From: Erinaceus europaeus
Lineage: Eukaryota; Chordata; Mammalia; Eulipotyphla; Erinaceidae
Assembly: GCF_950295315.1 (NCBI RefSeq)
Contig: NC_080180.1
Coordinates: forward strand, 67,228,871-67,292,870
DNA: 64,000 nt
Reading direction: 5' to 3'
Both the position numbers and the translations under genes were made by a program. Every line of letters starts with the position of its first letter. Within the stretch, counting starts at the first letter, position 1. Of the stretch, positions 12,001 to 27,000 are shown piece after piece. The notes under the pieces are model-generated. The model was not told the origin of the DNA. It saw nothing but the letters and a program-made list of their open reading frames with translations, and made no database searches.

Positions 12001-15000
12001 CTCCACAAAGATGCCAGGAGCACAGAGCTGACTGACAAGGCCCCAGCTTCCTTTGCCGCTTCCTTATGTTCCCCTGACACGAGTATAAAACACAGAGCCT
12101 ACCACCAAGATGCCAATAGTACCACAGATACTACTGCCCTAGACAGGTTTACCCACGAGGGCCTACAGCTTACACTTGTTGCCAAACATGGATATTCACA
12201 GAGAAGGGATGAGTGACAATAGGGATGAGTAACAAAACCGTTTCACAAGAATTAACTAGAGATCTGCAAATGTGTGGTTTTATTAAAACCATAGGAATGA
12301 GACCCAAAATTATTTATCAGTGAGATGATGTATGGAAAACCATTCAAATATAAAAACCCACAGCAAAGAAGAAAGCAAATTTCCCATTTATGTCATTTTT
12401 GTGCTCCAGTTCTTCCTACCCGTTGGACAAATCAAAAGTAGCCAGGCCATAACCAAATGTAAGGGGGAAAGACAGGAAGGAACCATAATGCCATTAAATG
12501 AGTCTAATTTCAGGTGTAACAAAGATTTAAAATTTGAGAAGTTCACAGAAGCATTCTTTAAAAATAACGGGGGAACTGAATGATTCAGGTCCCTAGAAAT
12601 GCAAAGTCCAAGCAAAACCATTTAACAAGCCTTAAATAAAACTTCAGTGCCAGTGAAGGGGCTCACTGGGAAGGCACTTACTTTGTTTGCTTTGTGGGCA
12701 ACATAGGTTCAAGTCCCTTACTCCAAAGCAGCTGGTGTTTCTCACTATTTTTGTGTGAGAAAAGCAGGCCCAGAGTAGTGAAGCTTCAGCAGTGACAACA
12801 ACAAAACACCCGCATATGCAAACGTCCACTTTACACTGACAACAAAACACCCACGATGCAAACGTCCACTTTACACTGACAACCACGCTAAGCGCACGTG
12901 CAGTGGAAGACGCAGGGCGAGCGCCACTCACCGACCAGCATGCTGCTGACATACACGGGCTGGATGAAGTGGCTCAGCAGCGCCCCCTGGACACCCAGCA
13001 CTTCCCAGCGGGTCAGCTTGTCACTGGCAGACATGCTGCTGACTCTGTTGGCCACATCCGCAGGGCAGTAGACGGTCAGGTAGATCTTGCCCTCCACAGC
13101 CACGTGGAGGCTCAGCTCTTCGTTGGCTTCAAAGGCAGATATAGAATGTGGATTAAGGCGCCTAGACAAAGAAACAAAAAGTTCTCTTAAAAAATAAAGC
13201 TTGACAAGGGTCCTAAACGTGCATCAGTGTCTGTGACAGAAGAAAGGCAAACACAGGCCAGGCTGGAGTGAGGTGACTTGCTTTCACCAAACACCAGACG
13301 GAAGAAGCCATGTTGCAGCTTCTGGCAAAGGTAAAGCCATCAACTTCCGGGAGTCCTGCTCAGCTCTGACTTAGGGTGGTGCTGGGGACTGACTGTGGGA
13401 CCACTGGAGCTTCAGGCATGACAGACTTTTTGCAGAACCATTATGTTGTCTCCCCAGCTCATCACTTCCATTCTTTTAGCCACTTAAAATCAATTAACAC
13501 TATCTGAAAAATTTTAAACTGAAAAATGTGACAATGAAAAAAGCTATTATTCAAAATTCATCTTTAGTAAAACAAGTTAAAGTTATGAAATGTGACATCA
13601 GTTTTCCTGAAGTTCCTTCAGGAACACCTACACCCTTGTTCTCCCTAGAAGTCAGGCTTGAAGTGAGGCTCACCTTCTTCTCTATGCTGGACTATACTGT
13701 TCAGGCATGTTAAAACGATGCGGGTCATTTACATCAGCAACTGACCAACATTAGTCTGTGCATACGCATAAACCTCCACTTGCCTGAGGTTTACGAAGTC
13801 CGGCAAAACATGGCAAAGGAGTAGGTAGGTGCTCAGTAGAGAAAAGGCGGGAAGCAGCTCGAGTATCTAATGGATTCAGCTGAGGGCAGGGAGAGAGAAC
13901 TGGTGGCCCTGTCAAGTCTACAAGTAACCTTAGGCTGGAGGTTGACTGTGGGCAGAGTGAATGTACTTGCTCAACTGCTGCTGGTTCAGAACCAGTGACG
14001 CGGCCATCCCAGCTGCTTTTAGAAACAAAACTCACTGGAAGAAAGGGCGATTTGGCTGATTTGGCTGATCTGGCCGGCTAGGCGGGTGTCCCCTTCCTCA
14101 CCGTGTGTCCCTCCTGAAGCTGTGCGCTCTGTCAAGGACGGTCTTCCCCGAATAGAAACAAAACTCAGAGCACTTACAATTGGGACTTTATCTGGGCTGA
14201 TCCTTTGGGTAGCTGGTTCATGTAGAGGTAAATGTTGATATTCTGTTTGAGAGTGAGCAAACTAGATGCTGGTTCTGTACAAAATATTGACTTTTCCATC
14301 ATAGCAGGATTTTTGCTATAGAAGAGTAGGAGCTGTCTATAAAAGTACCTAAAATAAACAAGTTATAAAATGTAAAGTGATGTATCTTGATGAGCACATC
14401 TGTGTCGTGAGCACAGCCCGAGTGTCACCAATGCTGCTACCGATGAGAACCCCCAAATCATCTCAGCCTTTGGATGAGTCAGGCCCTGTCTTCAAGGACC
14501 TTTCCCTCACTACCATTCTGCTCTCACCTTGCGCCTAAGTCTTCTCAACACCCTGCCGATCTCGCCCATTCCCTGCGGATCTCGCCCATTCCCTGCAGAT
14601 CTCGCCTATTCCCTGCGGATCTCGCCCATTCCCTGCGGATCTCGCCCATTCCCTGCGGATCTCGCCCATTCCCTGCTGATCTTTCATTTCCCTGCGGATC
14701 TCGCCCATTCCCTGCGGATCTCGCCCATTTCCTGCCGATCTCGCCATTTCCCTGCGGATCTCGCCATTTCCCTGCGGATCTCGCCCATTCCCTGCGGATC
14801 TCGCCCATTTCCTGCCGATCTCGCCCATTCCCTGCTGATCTTTCATTTCCCTGCGGATCTCGCCCATTTCCTGCCGATCTCGCCCATTCCCTGCCGATCT
14901 CGTTCATTTCCTGCCGCATCTCGCCCATTTCCCTGCCGATCTCACCCGTTTCCCTGACAATCTCGCCCATTTCCTGCCGATCTCGTTCATTTCCTGCCGC

Positions 15001-18000
15001 ATCTCGCCCATTTCCTGCCGATCTCGCCCATTTCCTGCTGCATCTCGCGCATTCCCTGCCGATCTCACCCGTTTCCCTGACAATCTCGCCCATTTCCTGC
15101 AGGTCTCGCCCGTTTCCCTGCTGATCTCGGCCTTCTTTCTTGGCAGCTCTGCACCACTCACTAGGTGAAGCGATAGCTTCTGTCTCCTCCTTTTCCCCTT
15201 CTCGATAAAGGCACAGCTGTGACTCCAGCTCCTTACTGGGTTTAACAAACAAAAAACAAAGGAAAAAAACCACCAGCACACAGACATGGCCATAAATTCA
15301 TAAATTCTGTTAAGAAGTGAAACAGAAGGGTGGGGGTTTGGCAGTAGTGCACAAGGTTAAGTGCACATAGTACGAAGCACAAGGATCCTGGTTCAAGCCC
15401 CCAGTTCCCCACCTGCGGCGGCAGGGTGGTGGTGGTGTCGCTTCCCAATAGGTGAAGCAAGCAGGTCTGTAGGTGTCTTTCTCCCCCTCTATCTTCCCCT
15501 CCCCTCCCATTTTCTCTCTGTCCTATCCTATTAAAAAATGCAGAAAATGGTCTCCAGGAGCAGTGGATTCACAGTGCAGGCACTGAGCCCCAGCAATAAC
15601 CCTGGAGGCAAAAATAAATAAATAAAACAAAACAGAAGGGGCCAGGCGGTGGTGCACCTGGTTAAGCGCTCACATTACAGGGCACAAGGACCCAGCTTCA
15701 GGCCCCGGTCCCCACCTGCAGGGAGTAAGCTTCACAAGTGGTGAAGGAGGGCTGCAGGGGTCTCTCTGTTTCCCCTCCCCTCTCAATTCCTGTCTCTATC
15801 CAATAATAAATAAATAAATAAATAAAGTGAAGCAAAGCTTCTGATAACCATTAATCAAATCAGAGGACTGTGCTCATGTGTTCAGATTTTAGCGTTCTCT
15901 ATCACCACTAGTATCAAGGCCAGCAACTTATAGTACTAAGTGAGGGAAGAAATAAGCATTAAAGAGGTCACACGACCCCATGAGTGCCAAGGGTAAAGAG
16001 AGGTTGCCGAGTTCCATCTCCTCATGGAGTCCTCCAAAATGCCACTTTCAAGATTGCAGGATTACTTCCTTATTAGGAACACATGCTAAAGTTTTTCAGA
16101 TAAAAGGAGGTCTTAATTTGTTTTATTTTTTGAGTCATGACTAGGGCTTCACTACTATAGGTCAACTTTTTTTATTCAGATAGAAAAAGACAGGAGAGAA
16201 AGAAAGACACCAAAGCTTCCCTTGGTGTTGTGGGGTCTGGGTTCAAACTGTGGGTTTGTCCAAAACAAAGGAAGCACATACTATCCAATGAGTTATCTTG
16301 TCATCCCTCAACACTGTTTGAAAAAATCCCAGGAAAATACAGCAAAAGGAGAATGCAGCTTAAGGATGTGAGAATCTAGGATGCAGACGCAGTCAATGGC
16401 TGTTGCGCCAGATACTGGCAACAGAACGCTGCAACTCACTGTCCTGTTCTCACCTAGCCCAGTGACTCCAGAGCACCCAAAGCTGGCAGACAGTGCTGGG
16501 TACAACACTTACCTCCCCATGTTCATATGAAGGGGGTGGGAAAGCCCACACTGTCAGCTTATTTCCTCCCTGCTCTTCACTCCTCTTGTAAGAATGACTG
16601 CTAAGTTTGGAAAAGGAAACCAGAACGCTCATTTCATCCCTCTGTCTGTCTGTCTGTCTGAGAGCTAATCCCCCAAAAGGTTTTATTATTGCTTTGCCAA
16701 AGTGAACATCCCATAAACCTCACAAGCAGAACCGGGTGGGATTCCTGGAATTGCTGTTGGTAGAGGTAATTCAGAGGAGGCTAATTCAAAGGTTAAACAC
16801 TACAGGGCCTACTCGGTCTAGACCCTAAGCTATACTCTCTTTAATGACTTCAGTGAGTGATAAAGACGGTGTTCTTTTCTAAAAAAAAAAAAAAAAAAAG
16901 GGGGGGGGTGCAGAATTTGTAAAATGCAGTTCACATGGTCCTAGTAACAGAAATCACTCACGTCCACAGCGGAGAAGCTGTGGCTCCACGGCAAGGCTTC
17001 CAAAATGGCCTGGGAATGAGTACACTGCGTGGTCAAGGAACTCCCTCTCCAAGCACAGTCCCCTCGTGAGGAGAGGTGTGAGCGGCCAGTGAGCTGGACA
17101 CCACTGCTCACGGCTCCGCTTACTCACCGCAGGAGAGACCTCCTCGCCGTGACCACAGCGTGCGTGTCGTGCAGCACCCGGCCGTCCGGCTTAATGCCCT
17201 GGCTGTAGTTGTACTCGCCGGTGCCCAGGGCCACCACCTCATGATGCCCAACTGAAAGGAATTGGGTACCATGGCAGGTCAGGTAGGTGAGCTGGTTCCC
17301 TCATCCAGGCCCCACTCATCTGTAAAGCTAGTAAAAGACAGACATCCACCAGGGAGATGGGAAGCTAGAAAAGACAGACATCCACCAGGGAGATGGGAAG
17401 CTAGGAAAGACAGACATCCACCAGGGAGATGGGAAGCTAGGAAAGACAGACATCCACCAGGGAGATGGGAAGCTAGGAAAGACAGACATCCACCAGGGAG
17501 ATGGGAAGCTAGGAAAGACAGACATCCACCAGGGAGATGGGAAGCTAGGAAAGACAGACATCCACCAGGGAGATGGGAAGCTAGGAAAGACAGACATCCA
17601 CCAGGGAGATGGAAAGCTAGGAAAGACAGACATCCACCAGGGAGATGGGAAGCTAGGAAAGACAGACATCCACCAGGGAGATGGGAAGCTAGGAAAGACA
17701 GACATCCACCAGGGAGATGGGAAGCTAGGAAAGACAGACATCCACCAGGGAGATGGGAAGCTAGGAAAGACAGACATCCACCAGGGAGATGGGAAGCTAG
17801 GAAAGACAGACATCCACCAGGGAGATGGGAACTATCTCATGATGGGAAGCCTAGACTGTCATCTTGTGAGAAGCAAAATTTAGAAATAGTTCAGCACCAT
17901 CTCAATTTAAAAGGCAAATGCCTTTATTTAGTCACTGATTTTTGTGGAGCCGGAGCCTCACACATGCATGGTCTTGCCATTCCCAGTCAGCTTCATCCAG

Positions 18001-21000
18001 TTAGAGTGAGAGGAGACACACTGTAGCACTGGAGCTTTCCTCAGGGCTGTGATGTCACTCCCTGTGGTTCTGGGACCAGAATCTGGGTCCTACCCAATGA
18101 GTTATCTCTGCACACGTTACCATACACAAGGACACAGGCTCAAATTCCTGGTCCTCACTGCAGGGCTGGGGTGGGTGGGGAGCCTTATAACTGGCCCAAG
18201 CAGGTCTGAAGGTGTGCGTTTCTTCCTTTCTATCCCACGCCTCTCCCCTCGATTTCTCTGTTCTAATCAAGGTTTAAAAGAAAAGAGGACAAACTGGCTA
18301 CTGGGAGCCAGGGATTCCTGTGCAGGCACTGAGCTCTGGCAATAACCCTGGGGCAAATAAAGAAACACTACTAGTTGCCAGCTGCCAGTCATTTACTAAC
18401 AGCTGAGTCTGAGACTAACATTCCCAACAGTACACTATCAGACCTTTTAACAACAAACGCCTCTCTCTGCTTATCGGCTTCCTTGAACTTCTGACTTGAA
18501 GTTGCTTTGTACTCCGGGAACTTCTCATCAACCTAACCAGACTCTGCATCACTCTTGTACATGTGGTCTCCCATACTCTCACACCACAAACAACTTCTCA
18601 CTCCTACACTTTCGCTGCCATGTCTTTCTCACCAACCATGTCTGCCTCCCCTTTATTTATCAACTTCTAAATCTTACCCACTCTACATTTCATCTCAAGA
18701 CTCACCTGTTCCCGAAGGCTTAAGCCCTAGGCATTCACTCTTATGGATAAATTCTCATGCATTTTCCAGTTACAGGCAGCAATTTGTAATTTTATAATCT
18801 TGGACTTTCAACTATCATGGTATCTCTTGAAGCTTCTTCCCTGCTGGTGGGGACTGGGGGCCTGAACCTGGGTCCTTACGCATGGTAACATGTGCGCTCA
18901 GCCAGGTGCACCACCACCCAGTCCTTCCCACCTATATCTTTTTTTTTTTTTAATTATTTTTCCCTTTTGTTGCCCTTGTTGTTTATTGCTGTTGTAGTTA
19001 TTATTGTTGTTATTATTGCTGTTGTTGGATAGGACAGAGAAAAATGGAGAGAAGAGGGGAAGACAGAGGGGGAGAGAAAGATGGACACCAGCAGACCTGT
19101 TTCACCTGTGAAACGACAAACCCCCACCCCCGCAGGTGGGGAGCCGGGGGCTTGAACTGGGATCCTTACTCTTTGCGCCATGTGCACTTAACCCATTGTG
19201 CCACTGCCCGGCTCCCCCCACCTATATCTTTATCAAAACTTCTTAGGGACCAAATTTCAAATTGCTTTTATATTATCTGTAATATCTTAATCAGAAATGA
19301 AATGAAAATTCACATAATGGTAAGCCCATAACATCAGAGGGTAAATAAAGCAGAAAATAGCATTGCAAGCAAGTAGCATCTATCAGAAAAAATAGGAACT
19401 CAATACAACACATCCAAATATTGGGACTTACCTCTTTCGATTATAAATGCAGCCAGTGAATTGCTATATTTTAGATATTCAGAATGACTAGAAATTAGTT
19501 GATTAAATGTTTCTTTAACAATCAGTGAAATCTTTGCATACTGAACATGTCTCCCTTCTAGAAAAAAAAATGAAATGCACTCAGAATTTAAAGAACAGCC
19601 AGTCTTCCTCAGAAGCCAGCGTTATTCTGATTATGGCCTTATTGAATGAGTTGTTTACAGACATTTAAGAAAAGCTCTGACTTATGTCACAATGAAGATT
19701 TTAAAACATTTACTTCTCAAAGAACACAAACTTCTGAGCTTTCTGGACGAGAGCTTTCTCCTTTAAGAAGGCCCCCTAGTATTAGGGGACACTCGAGGTC
19801 ACTGAGGACCCACAGCAATCCTTGCCTGCAGGCTACCCTACATCATGCCAATCACCTCCCCCAACCTCTGGAACAATGGAAACACTCACTTTCTATTGCT
19901 GCAGATGCTGAGGGAACCAGTGTGAAGGCTCCTTAAATTGTTGGGACAAATGGTTGCACGACAAAGAACATTCAGGAGTCAACACACTGACATGCTTCCC
20001 CATCTTATTCAGTTTTGAACAAAGCGTGGATGATCATGGATATAATCACATCTGAGTTGCTAAACGCCTCAGATCAGCATGTGTGTGGGGGAGTAAAGGA
20101 GCAAATACAGAAGCTTTCCCATGAGTGTGTGCTGGCTACTGAAGGATCCAGTGTTCTCACACTTACTGGAAATGAAAGATGGCATTGAAAAACCTGGCAT
20201 ACACAGTTCTGGTCAGCACCATTTCTTTGATTTCAAGTTGCCAATGCTAAGCGGCACTCAGTGCTGAAGTAACCTGACTTGTCTCCAAGGGGCAAGTCAC
20301 CATGGCTTCTAACAGAGAGGGAAGAGGTGGTTCATTTAGAAACAAGATCAAGAAGCTGTGAAGGGTGAAGGTCCTCTGAAACCGGCCCAACAGGAACTGG
20401 TCAGAAGTGTTTGTTCTTTGTTCTTACCAGAAAACTGTTCAGCTCTGGCTTACGGTGGTGCTAGGTATTGAACCTGAGACCTCTGGTGTCTCCAGCATGA
20501 AAGGCTCTCTGCACAATCTTTATGCTGTCTACCCATCCTTTCTTGGCCAGAAGCTCTTTGTGGATCTCCAATCATTTTTCTTCAATGTGGTAACATCCCT
20601 CTCTAGCATTTACCTATAGCTTGAAGGATGGTGCTGCTCTCCCTTTGAGCACTGAGCTGCGACTATCACATCTAACTTTTCTTTTATATGGCCTCAAACT
20701 GTTAGCCATGTGTTGTCTTCATCACTGGTGGTCACCTGATTTTCCAGACTGACAGTAATCTCTGTCATTTGCTAGTCATTGGTCTGGAGTTCTACCCGTC
20801 TATTCATTCAAAATGCCCAGAGACAGGAGAGAAATACTCGCCTCCCATCTCATGTTGAGAGACCACTACTTTAGATCAGCCCACTGGTTCTATGACAGCT
20901 AGGTCAAGGGACCATACTTAGCTACTTGTGGATTAGTATAATGTGCTTGTTCTCTCGGTCTGCTCCTTTGACTGCACACAAGCACACAAAGCGTGTACAG

Positions 21001-24000
21001 GCTTTATTTGTTGGAGGAGGACAAGGAAACCCAACCTTGAATATCTCTAAGCCATAACCTCCAGTTCTGGAAAAGACAGTCTTTTTCTTCATTATTTAAG
21101 TCTACAAATATTCTAAACTTTAAAGTTGCAAATATGCAGGCAATGCAGGGTGACTGCAGCCTGATGGGGCCAAGTATATGGTACAGCTGTACAACACTGA
21201 GCACAGTAAAATGTCAAACAGGAGCCACTATTTACTGGGTACCTGGTGGATGTTAGGCACCAGCCTATTTAATTGTTTTACCTGCATGAGTTTAGCTAAT
21301 CCTCATCTTAAATTACATGGCAATGACTGTCTTGGCCATTTTAAAGATAAAGAAAGTAAGGTGCATGGGGCAGTAACGAGTCCCAGGTCACATAACTAGA
21401 GAGATCTATTGCAGGTGTGGTTTTCTTGGGCTTGAGTGACAAATGGCCTTTAAAAGCCAGTGATTAGTAAGCTTGAAATCAAAGACCTAGACAGCCATTG
21501 AGAACCAGGAGAGGCTTTGGTTTTCACTGCCCACCAAAACACAGATTTCTTAAAGCTACAGGCATATGAAATTGGTGTTTCATCTTATGTAGGAAAAGCC
21601 AATTTTTAGTCTCTCCTTTCCATTCCTTCACTCTCGAATTTTCAGCAGTGTATACATAGAAAGGAAAATATCCAGTTTGTTGGAGTGTGATAGTTTTGAA
21701 TAGTAAAATATCAATGATTATTTATAAATATACATTTCAACTATGTTGCTACTATTTGGAATTGGGTTACCTCTCTACAAAAGGGAGCATCATTAAGGGC
21801 TTTCCTACCGTAATGTACTTTAGAAACATATGCTGCTTCAGGTGGAGCAACAGGCTCTGCAGGGATGGGAGGAGGACCTGAAAAGGAAGCCAAACACAAG
21901 AAAATCTCAACAGCGATGCGGCAGTGATTATTCTGTCTGCCAGCTCCAAGTCACCAAGCACCAACTAGCTCGATCTTGGTTAATGTCTTTCCAATACTGC
22001 AATCAGTAATGCAACAAATGCCTGGTTTCCTAATCTTAGCCTAATATATACAGTTTGCTTTCTCGTATCTGCAAAAACATGAGAAGTGCTTAACAGATTC
22101 CTGTTTTAGATGCTTATGAACAACTGTCTGCTGACAGAAAAACAGGTAAAACATTTTAAATATTTAAAACTGTATGATAATTTAAAACAATATTCTATCA
22201 AAACAATGATTTTAAAGTACTTTAAGACAGTTTTCTAGAAGCATATCAGATTCAAAGTTCTAAAGCAATGGATTTCCATTGTGTTCCTATGCTAATAACT
22301 GTCCAGGAAAAACAAGAACATGGTGCTAAACCAGACAGACAGAAATGATGAAGCTAGCTTCAATGAAGGCAGTCTAGGAGCCAGGGGCCAGCAGAGGAGT
22401 CAGGACCTCTGAGGAGCATTCACAAAGAAGCAAATAAAACTGCTGCATGGACGGGATTTCTAGTTAAGATGAAATACTGATTGGCCAGTAGTAGGATTAT
22501 CAGGAAAATATTGGCAAGACAATGTCATCTTGAGGGCTGACGATAGACAGCCACACTCTGGACTTTATGGGCTGGCTTTATTCAGCGGCTACTCCACCAA
22601 ATATACTCTGGACTTTAGGTAAGCAGAATTTCAAAGGTTCAAAGAAGAGTTCTTCCCATTTACTCAAATGACAGTTCAAGTAGGGTGAGACCTTTATCTA
22701 AAGATACCGACTCCTGTCTATAAATGCAGAAGTTCGTCTGAATTTTATAACAGCATACAAACTGGCAAAATAACCTTGAACTACAAGCAAACTGGAGGAC
22801 AATTTCTGATTTTAGATACAAAATGGCAATGATACAGGGCCAGTGGTAGTGCACTGGGTTAAGCACACTTGATGGGAAGCACAAGGACCAGTGAAAGGTT
22901 CGAGCCCCCGGCTCCCCATATGCAGGGGAGTCGCTTCACAGGCGGTGAAGCAGGTCTTCAGGTGTCTATCTTTCTCTCCCTCTGTCTTCCCCTCCTCTCT
23001 CCATTTCTCTCTGTCCTATCCAACATCAGTAACAACAAAAGCAACAAAATGGGGAAAAAAGTCTCCAAAATGGCAATGACAGAACACAATTAGTAATCAA
23101 ATATGCCAAATTATAATATCAATGACAATAACCAAAATTCCACTATAATCTTAAAAACCATTATTAAATCACTAAGAAATATAGTTTTAAAAATTCAACT
23201 CTGTGATAATACACAGACATGTAGGCCAGTGAAACAGTGTCCAGAAATAAATTCTTGTATATGTAATTTATTCATGGGGAACAGATACTCTTTCAACAAA
23301 TGATGCTGGAAAAACTAGATGCTGACATGCAAAAGAATGAATTTTAACCCTTCTATAGTACTATGTACAAAAGTTAATTTGACATGTATCAAAGCCCAAA
23401 CTTAAGAGCTAAAACTATAAAAATACTTAGAAAAATAGGGAGAAATCATGACATTGAATTTGGCAATGATTTCTCGGTTATACACCAAAAGTATATGCAA
23501 TGGAAAAAAAGTAGACAAATTGGGTTTCATCAAAATCAAACTTTTATGAACATAAGGCCACTATTAGAGTAAAAATAGCAATGACAGAATGGGAGGACAC
23601 ATTTGCGAATCATCATTGCAAACCATCTATGAAGACATTGATACTTGAGTATATAGAAAACTAATACTCAACAACAAAACAAAATCCAATTCAGACATGG
23701 GTTTGCCCATGAGTAAGGCATGTCTCTGAAGAAGATACATAAATGGCAAATAACTGTATGAATATGAACCCTAAAATCACAAATCATTAGGAAAATGAAA
23801 ATCAGTTACAATGAGATATCGTATCTCAGACTCAATGGTCACTATCACAAAAACCACAAGAGTAGGCGAGGATATAAGAAACTGGAAACCTGTGCACTAT
23901 GGATGGAAAAGCAAACAGGGCAGTGGTCACATGCTGGTTCTTCCAAAAACTGTAAGTGAACAAATGATGGAGCAAGTCCATGTATGGAGGCAAAACTCAA

Positions 24001-27000
24001 ACTATTTTACCTCCTACTGATTATCTCAGAAATCAGGCACCAATGAGAAGAAATTATTCAAATCCTGTTACTTTGATGCAGCATCTGCTGATTTCTTCAT
24101 TAACATAAGTACAGTGGTACCTTCTGGAAAATAACACATTTCACCAGTATTTCATAATAAAGAGCACTTACCTGATGTTTCTAAAATTCTCGGCTCAGGT
24201 TCCTCCAACTGTAGAAGCTCATCAAGAGCTAATTTTGCTGCATTGGATCTAGACTCCTTTTTATTTTGTCCCAGTCCAGTTTTGTATTGAATGCCATCCA
24301 CCACAGCACAAAAAGCAAAATATGGTCCCATGACATTACCTTGAAAAAGAGCGCAGAATGAATGCTACTTTACAGTACTGGTCCAAAAAGTGCCTATGAC
24401 AAGAGAAAATACCCCAATAGCACGGCCAACCGTGTGTCTACAGGACCAATACAGGTTAGCAGAAAATCTGGGTGAATCCCTAAGCTAATCCTGAGCAATA
24501 CCGACTTGGGGAGAGAATCAGAGCAACTGTACATCAAAAAGATTGTTCATCATAACCAAGTGGTATTTATCCCAGGTTCAATATATGGTTTCAAGGCTGG
24601 TTCAATATATCTAAGTCAATCAATGTCATTCACCACATCAATAAAAGCAAAACCAAAAACCACATGATTATCTCAATAGCTACAGAGAAAGCCTTTGACA
24701 AAATCCAACACCCATTCTTATCAAAACACTACAAAAAATGGGATTAGCTGGGAAATCCCTTCAAGATAATGGAGTCCATACACAGTAAACGTATAGCCAA
24801 CATCATACTCAGTAGACAGAAGCTGAAAGCATTCCCCCTCAGATCAGGGACTAGACAGGGCTGTCGTCCATCATCACCATTACTCTTCAAGATAGTACTG
24901 GAAGTTCTCACCATAGCAATCAGGCAAGAGAAAGAAATCAAAGGAATACAGATTTGGAGGGAAGAAGTCAAGCTCTCACTATTTGCAGATGATATGATAG
25001 TATACATAGAAAGACCTAAAGAATTAAGCAGAAAGCTACTGGAAGTTATTAGGCAATACAGCAAGATGCCAGGCTACAAAATCAATGTACAAAAATCAGT
25101 GGCATTTCTTTATGCAAACACTAAATCCGAAGAAGAAGACATCCAGAAATCACTCCCATTCGCTGTTGCCACAAAATCAATAAAATATCTAGGAATAAAC
25201 CTGACCAAAAAAGTGAAAGGTTTGTATACTGAAAACTATGAGTCATTATTCAAAGACATAGAAAATGATACCAAGAAATGGAAAGACATCCTATGCTCAT
25301 GGATTAGAAGAATTAATATCATCAGAATGAATATTCTCCCCAGAGCCATATACAAATTTAATGCAACACCCATCAAAGTTCCACCAAGCTTCTTTAAGAG
25401 AAGAGAACAAACACTACAATCATTTATCTGGAACCAGAAAACACCTAGAATCGCCAAAACAATCTTGAGGAAAACAAACAGAAATGGAGGCATCACACGC
25501 CCAGATCTCAAACTATATTATAAAGCCATCATCATCAAAACAGTCTGGTACTGGAACAAAAATAGGCACACAGACCAGTGGAACAGAACTGAAAGCCCAG
25601 AACTAAACCCCCACACCTATGGACATCTAATCTTTGATAAGGGGGCCCAAAGTATTAAATGGAGGAAGGAGGCTCTCTTCAATAAATGGTGCTGGGAAAA
25701 CTGGGTTGAAACATGCAGAAGAATGAAACTGAACCACCTTATCTCTCCAGAAACAAAAATCAACTCCAAATGAATCAAGGACCTGGATGTTAGACCAGAA
25801 ACGATCAAATACTTAGAGGAAAACATTGGTGGAACACTTTCCCACCTAAACCTTGAGGACATCTTTGATGATACAAACCCAACTGCAAGAAGACTAAATT
25901 AGAAACAAATCAATGGGACTACATCAAATTGAAAAGCTTCTGCACCAAAGAAAACCATCACACAAACAAAGAGACCCCTCACAGAATGGGAGAAGATCTT
26001 CACATGCCAGACATCAGACAAGAAACTAATCACCAAAATATACAAAAAGCTCACCAAACTTAGCACCAAAAAAGCAAATGATCCCATCCAAAAATGAGCA
26101 GAGGATATGAACAGAACATTCACCACAGAGGAGATCCAAAAGGCTAACAAACACAGGAAAAACTGCTCCAGGTTGCTGATTGTCAGAGAAATGCAAATAA
26201 AGACAACACTGAGATACCACCTCACCCCTGTGAGAATGGCATTCATCAAAAAAGACAGCAGCAACAAATGCTGGAGAGGCTGTGGGGACAGAGGAACCCT
26301 TCTGCACTGCTGGTGGGAATGTAAATTGGTCCAGCCTCTGTGGAGAGCAGTTTGAAGAACTCTCACAAGGCTAGACATGGACCTTCCTCTAATAATAGTA
26401 ATTCCTCTCCTGGGGATCTACCCCAAGGACTCCATAACACCCAACCAAAAAGATCTGTGTGTACATCTATGTTCATAGCAGCACAATTCATAATAGCTAA
26501 AACCTGGAAGCAACCCAGGTGCCCAACAACAGATGAGTGGCTGAGAAAGCTGTGGTATATTTACACAATGGAATACTATGCAGCTATTAAGAACAATGAA
26601 CCCACCTTCTCTGACCCATCTTGGATGGAGCTAGAAGGAATTATGTTATGTGAGCTAAGTCAGAAAGATAAAGATGAGCAAGGGATGATCCCACTCATAA
26701 ACATAAGCTGAGAAAGAAGAGCAGAAAGGGAAACTCAAAGCAGGATCTGACTGAGTTTGGAGTAGGGCACCAAAGTAAAAATCTCTGGTGGAGGGTGAGG
26801 GTGGATGTTCAGCTTCACTGGGGGGGGGGGGGGACGCCCTATTAACCTGAAGTCTCATAAATCACTATTTAGTTAATATGAGACGGGGAAAAACTGATTA
26901 AATATCTCAAACCTTTTTTTTAATAATTCTCAATACATTTTTTTATATTTATTTTATTTATTCCCTTTTGTTGCCCTTGTTGTTTTATTGTTGTAGTTAT

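Noticed and set aside
14474..15279. 216- and 244-codon open frames over the 20-bp array
   Set aside because: Minisatellite translations inside ADAD1 intron 6 with no family resemblance.
17262..18026. 254-codon open frame with a 12-residue repeat
   Set aside because: The 36-bp unit is divisible by three, so frames stay open on both strands. It is intronic in ADAD1 and has no recognisable domain.
24769..26711. Protein-coding gene from the long plus-strand frames
   Set aside because: These are L1 ORF2 fragments broken by a stop and frame changes, not a host gene.
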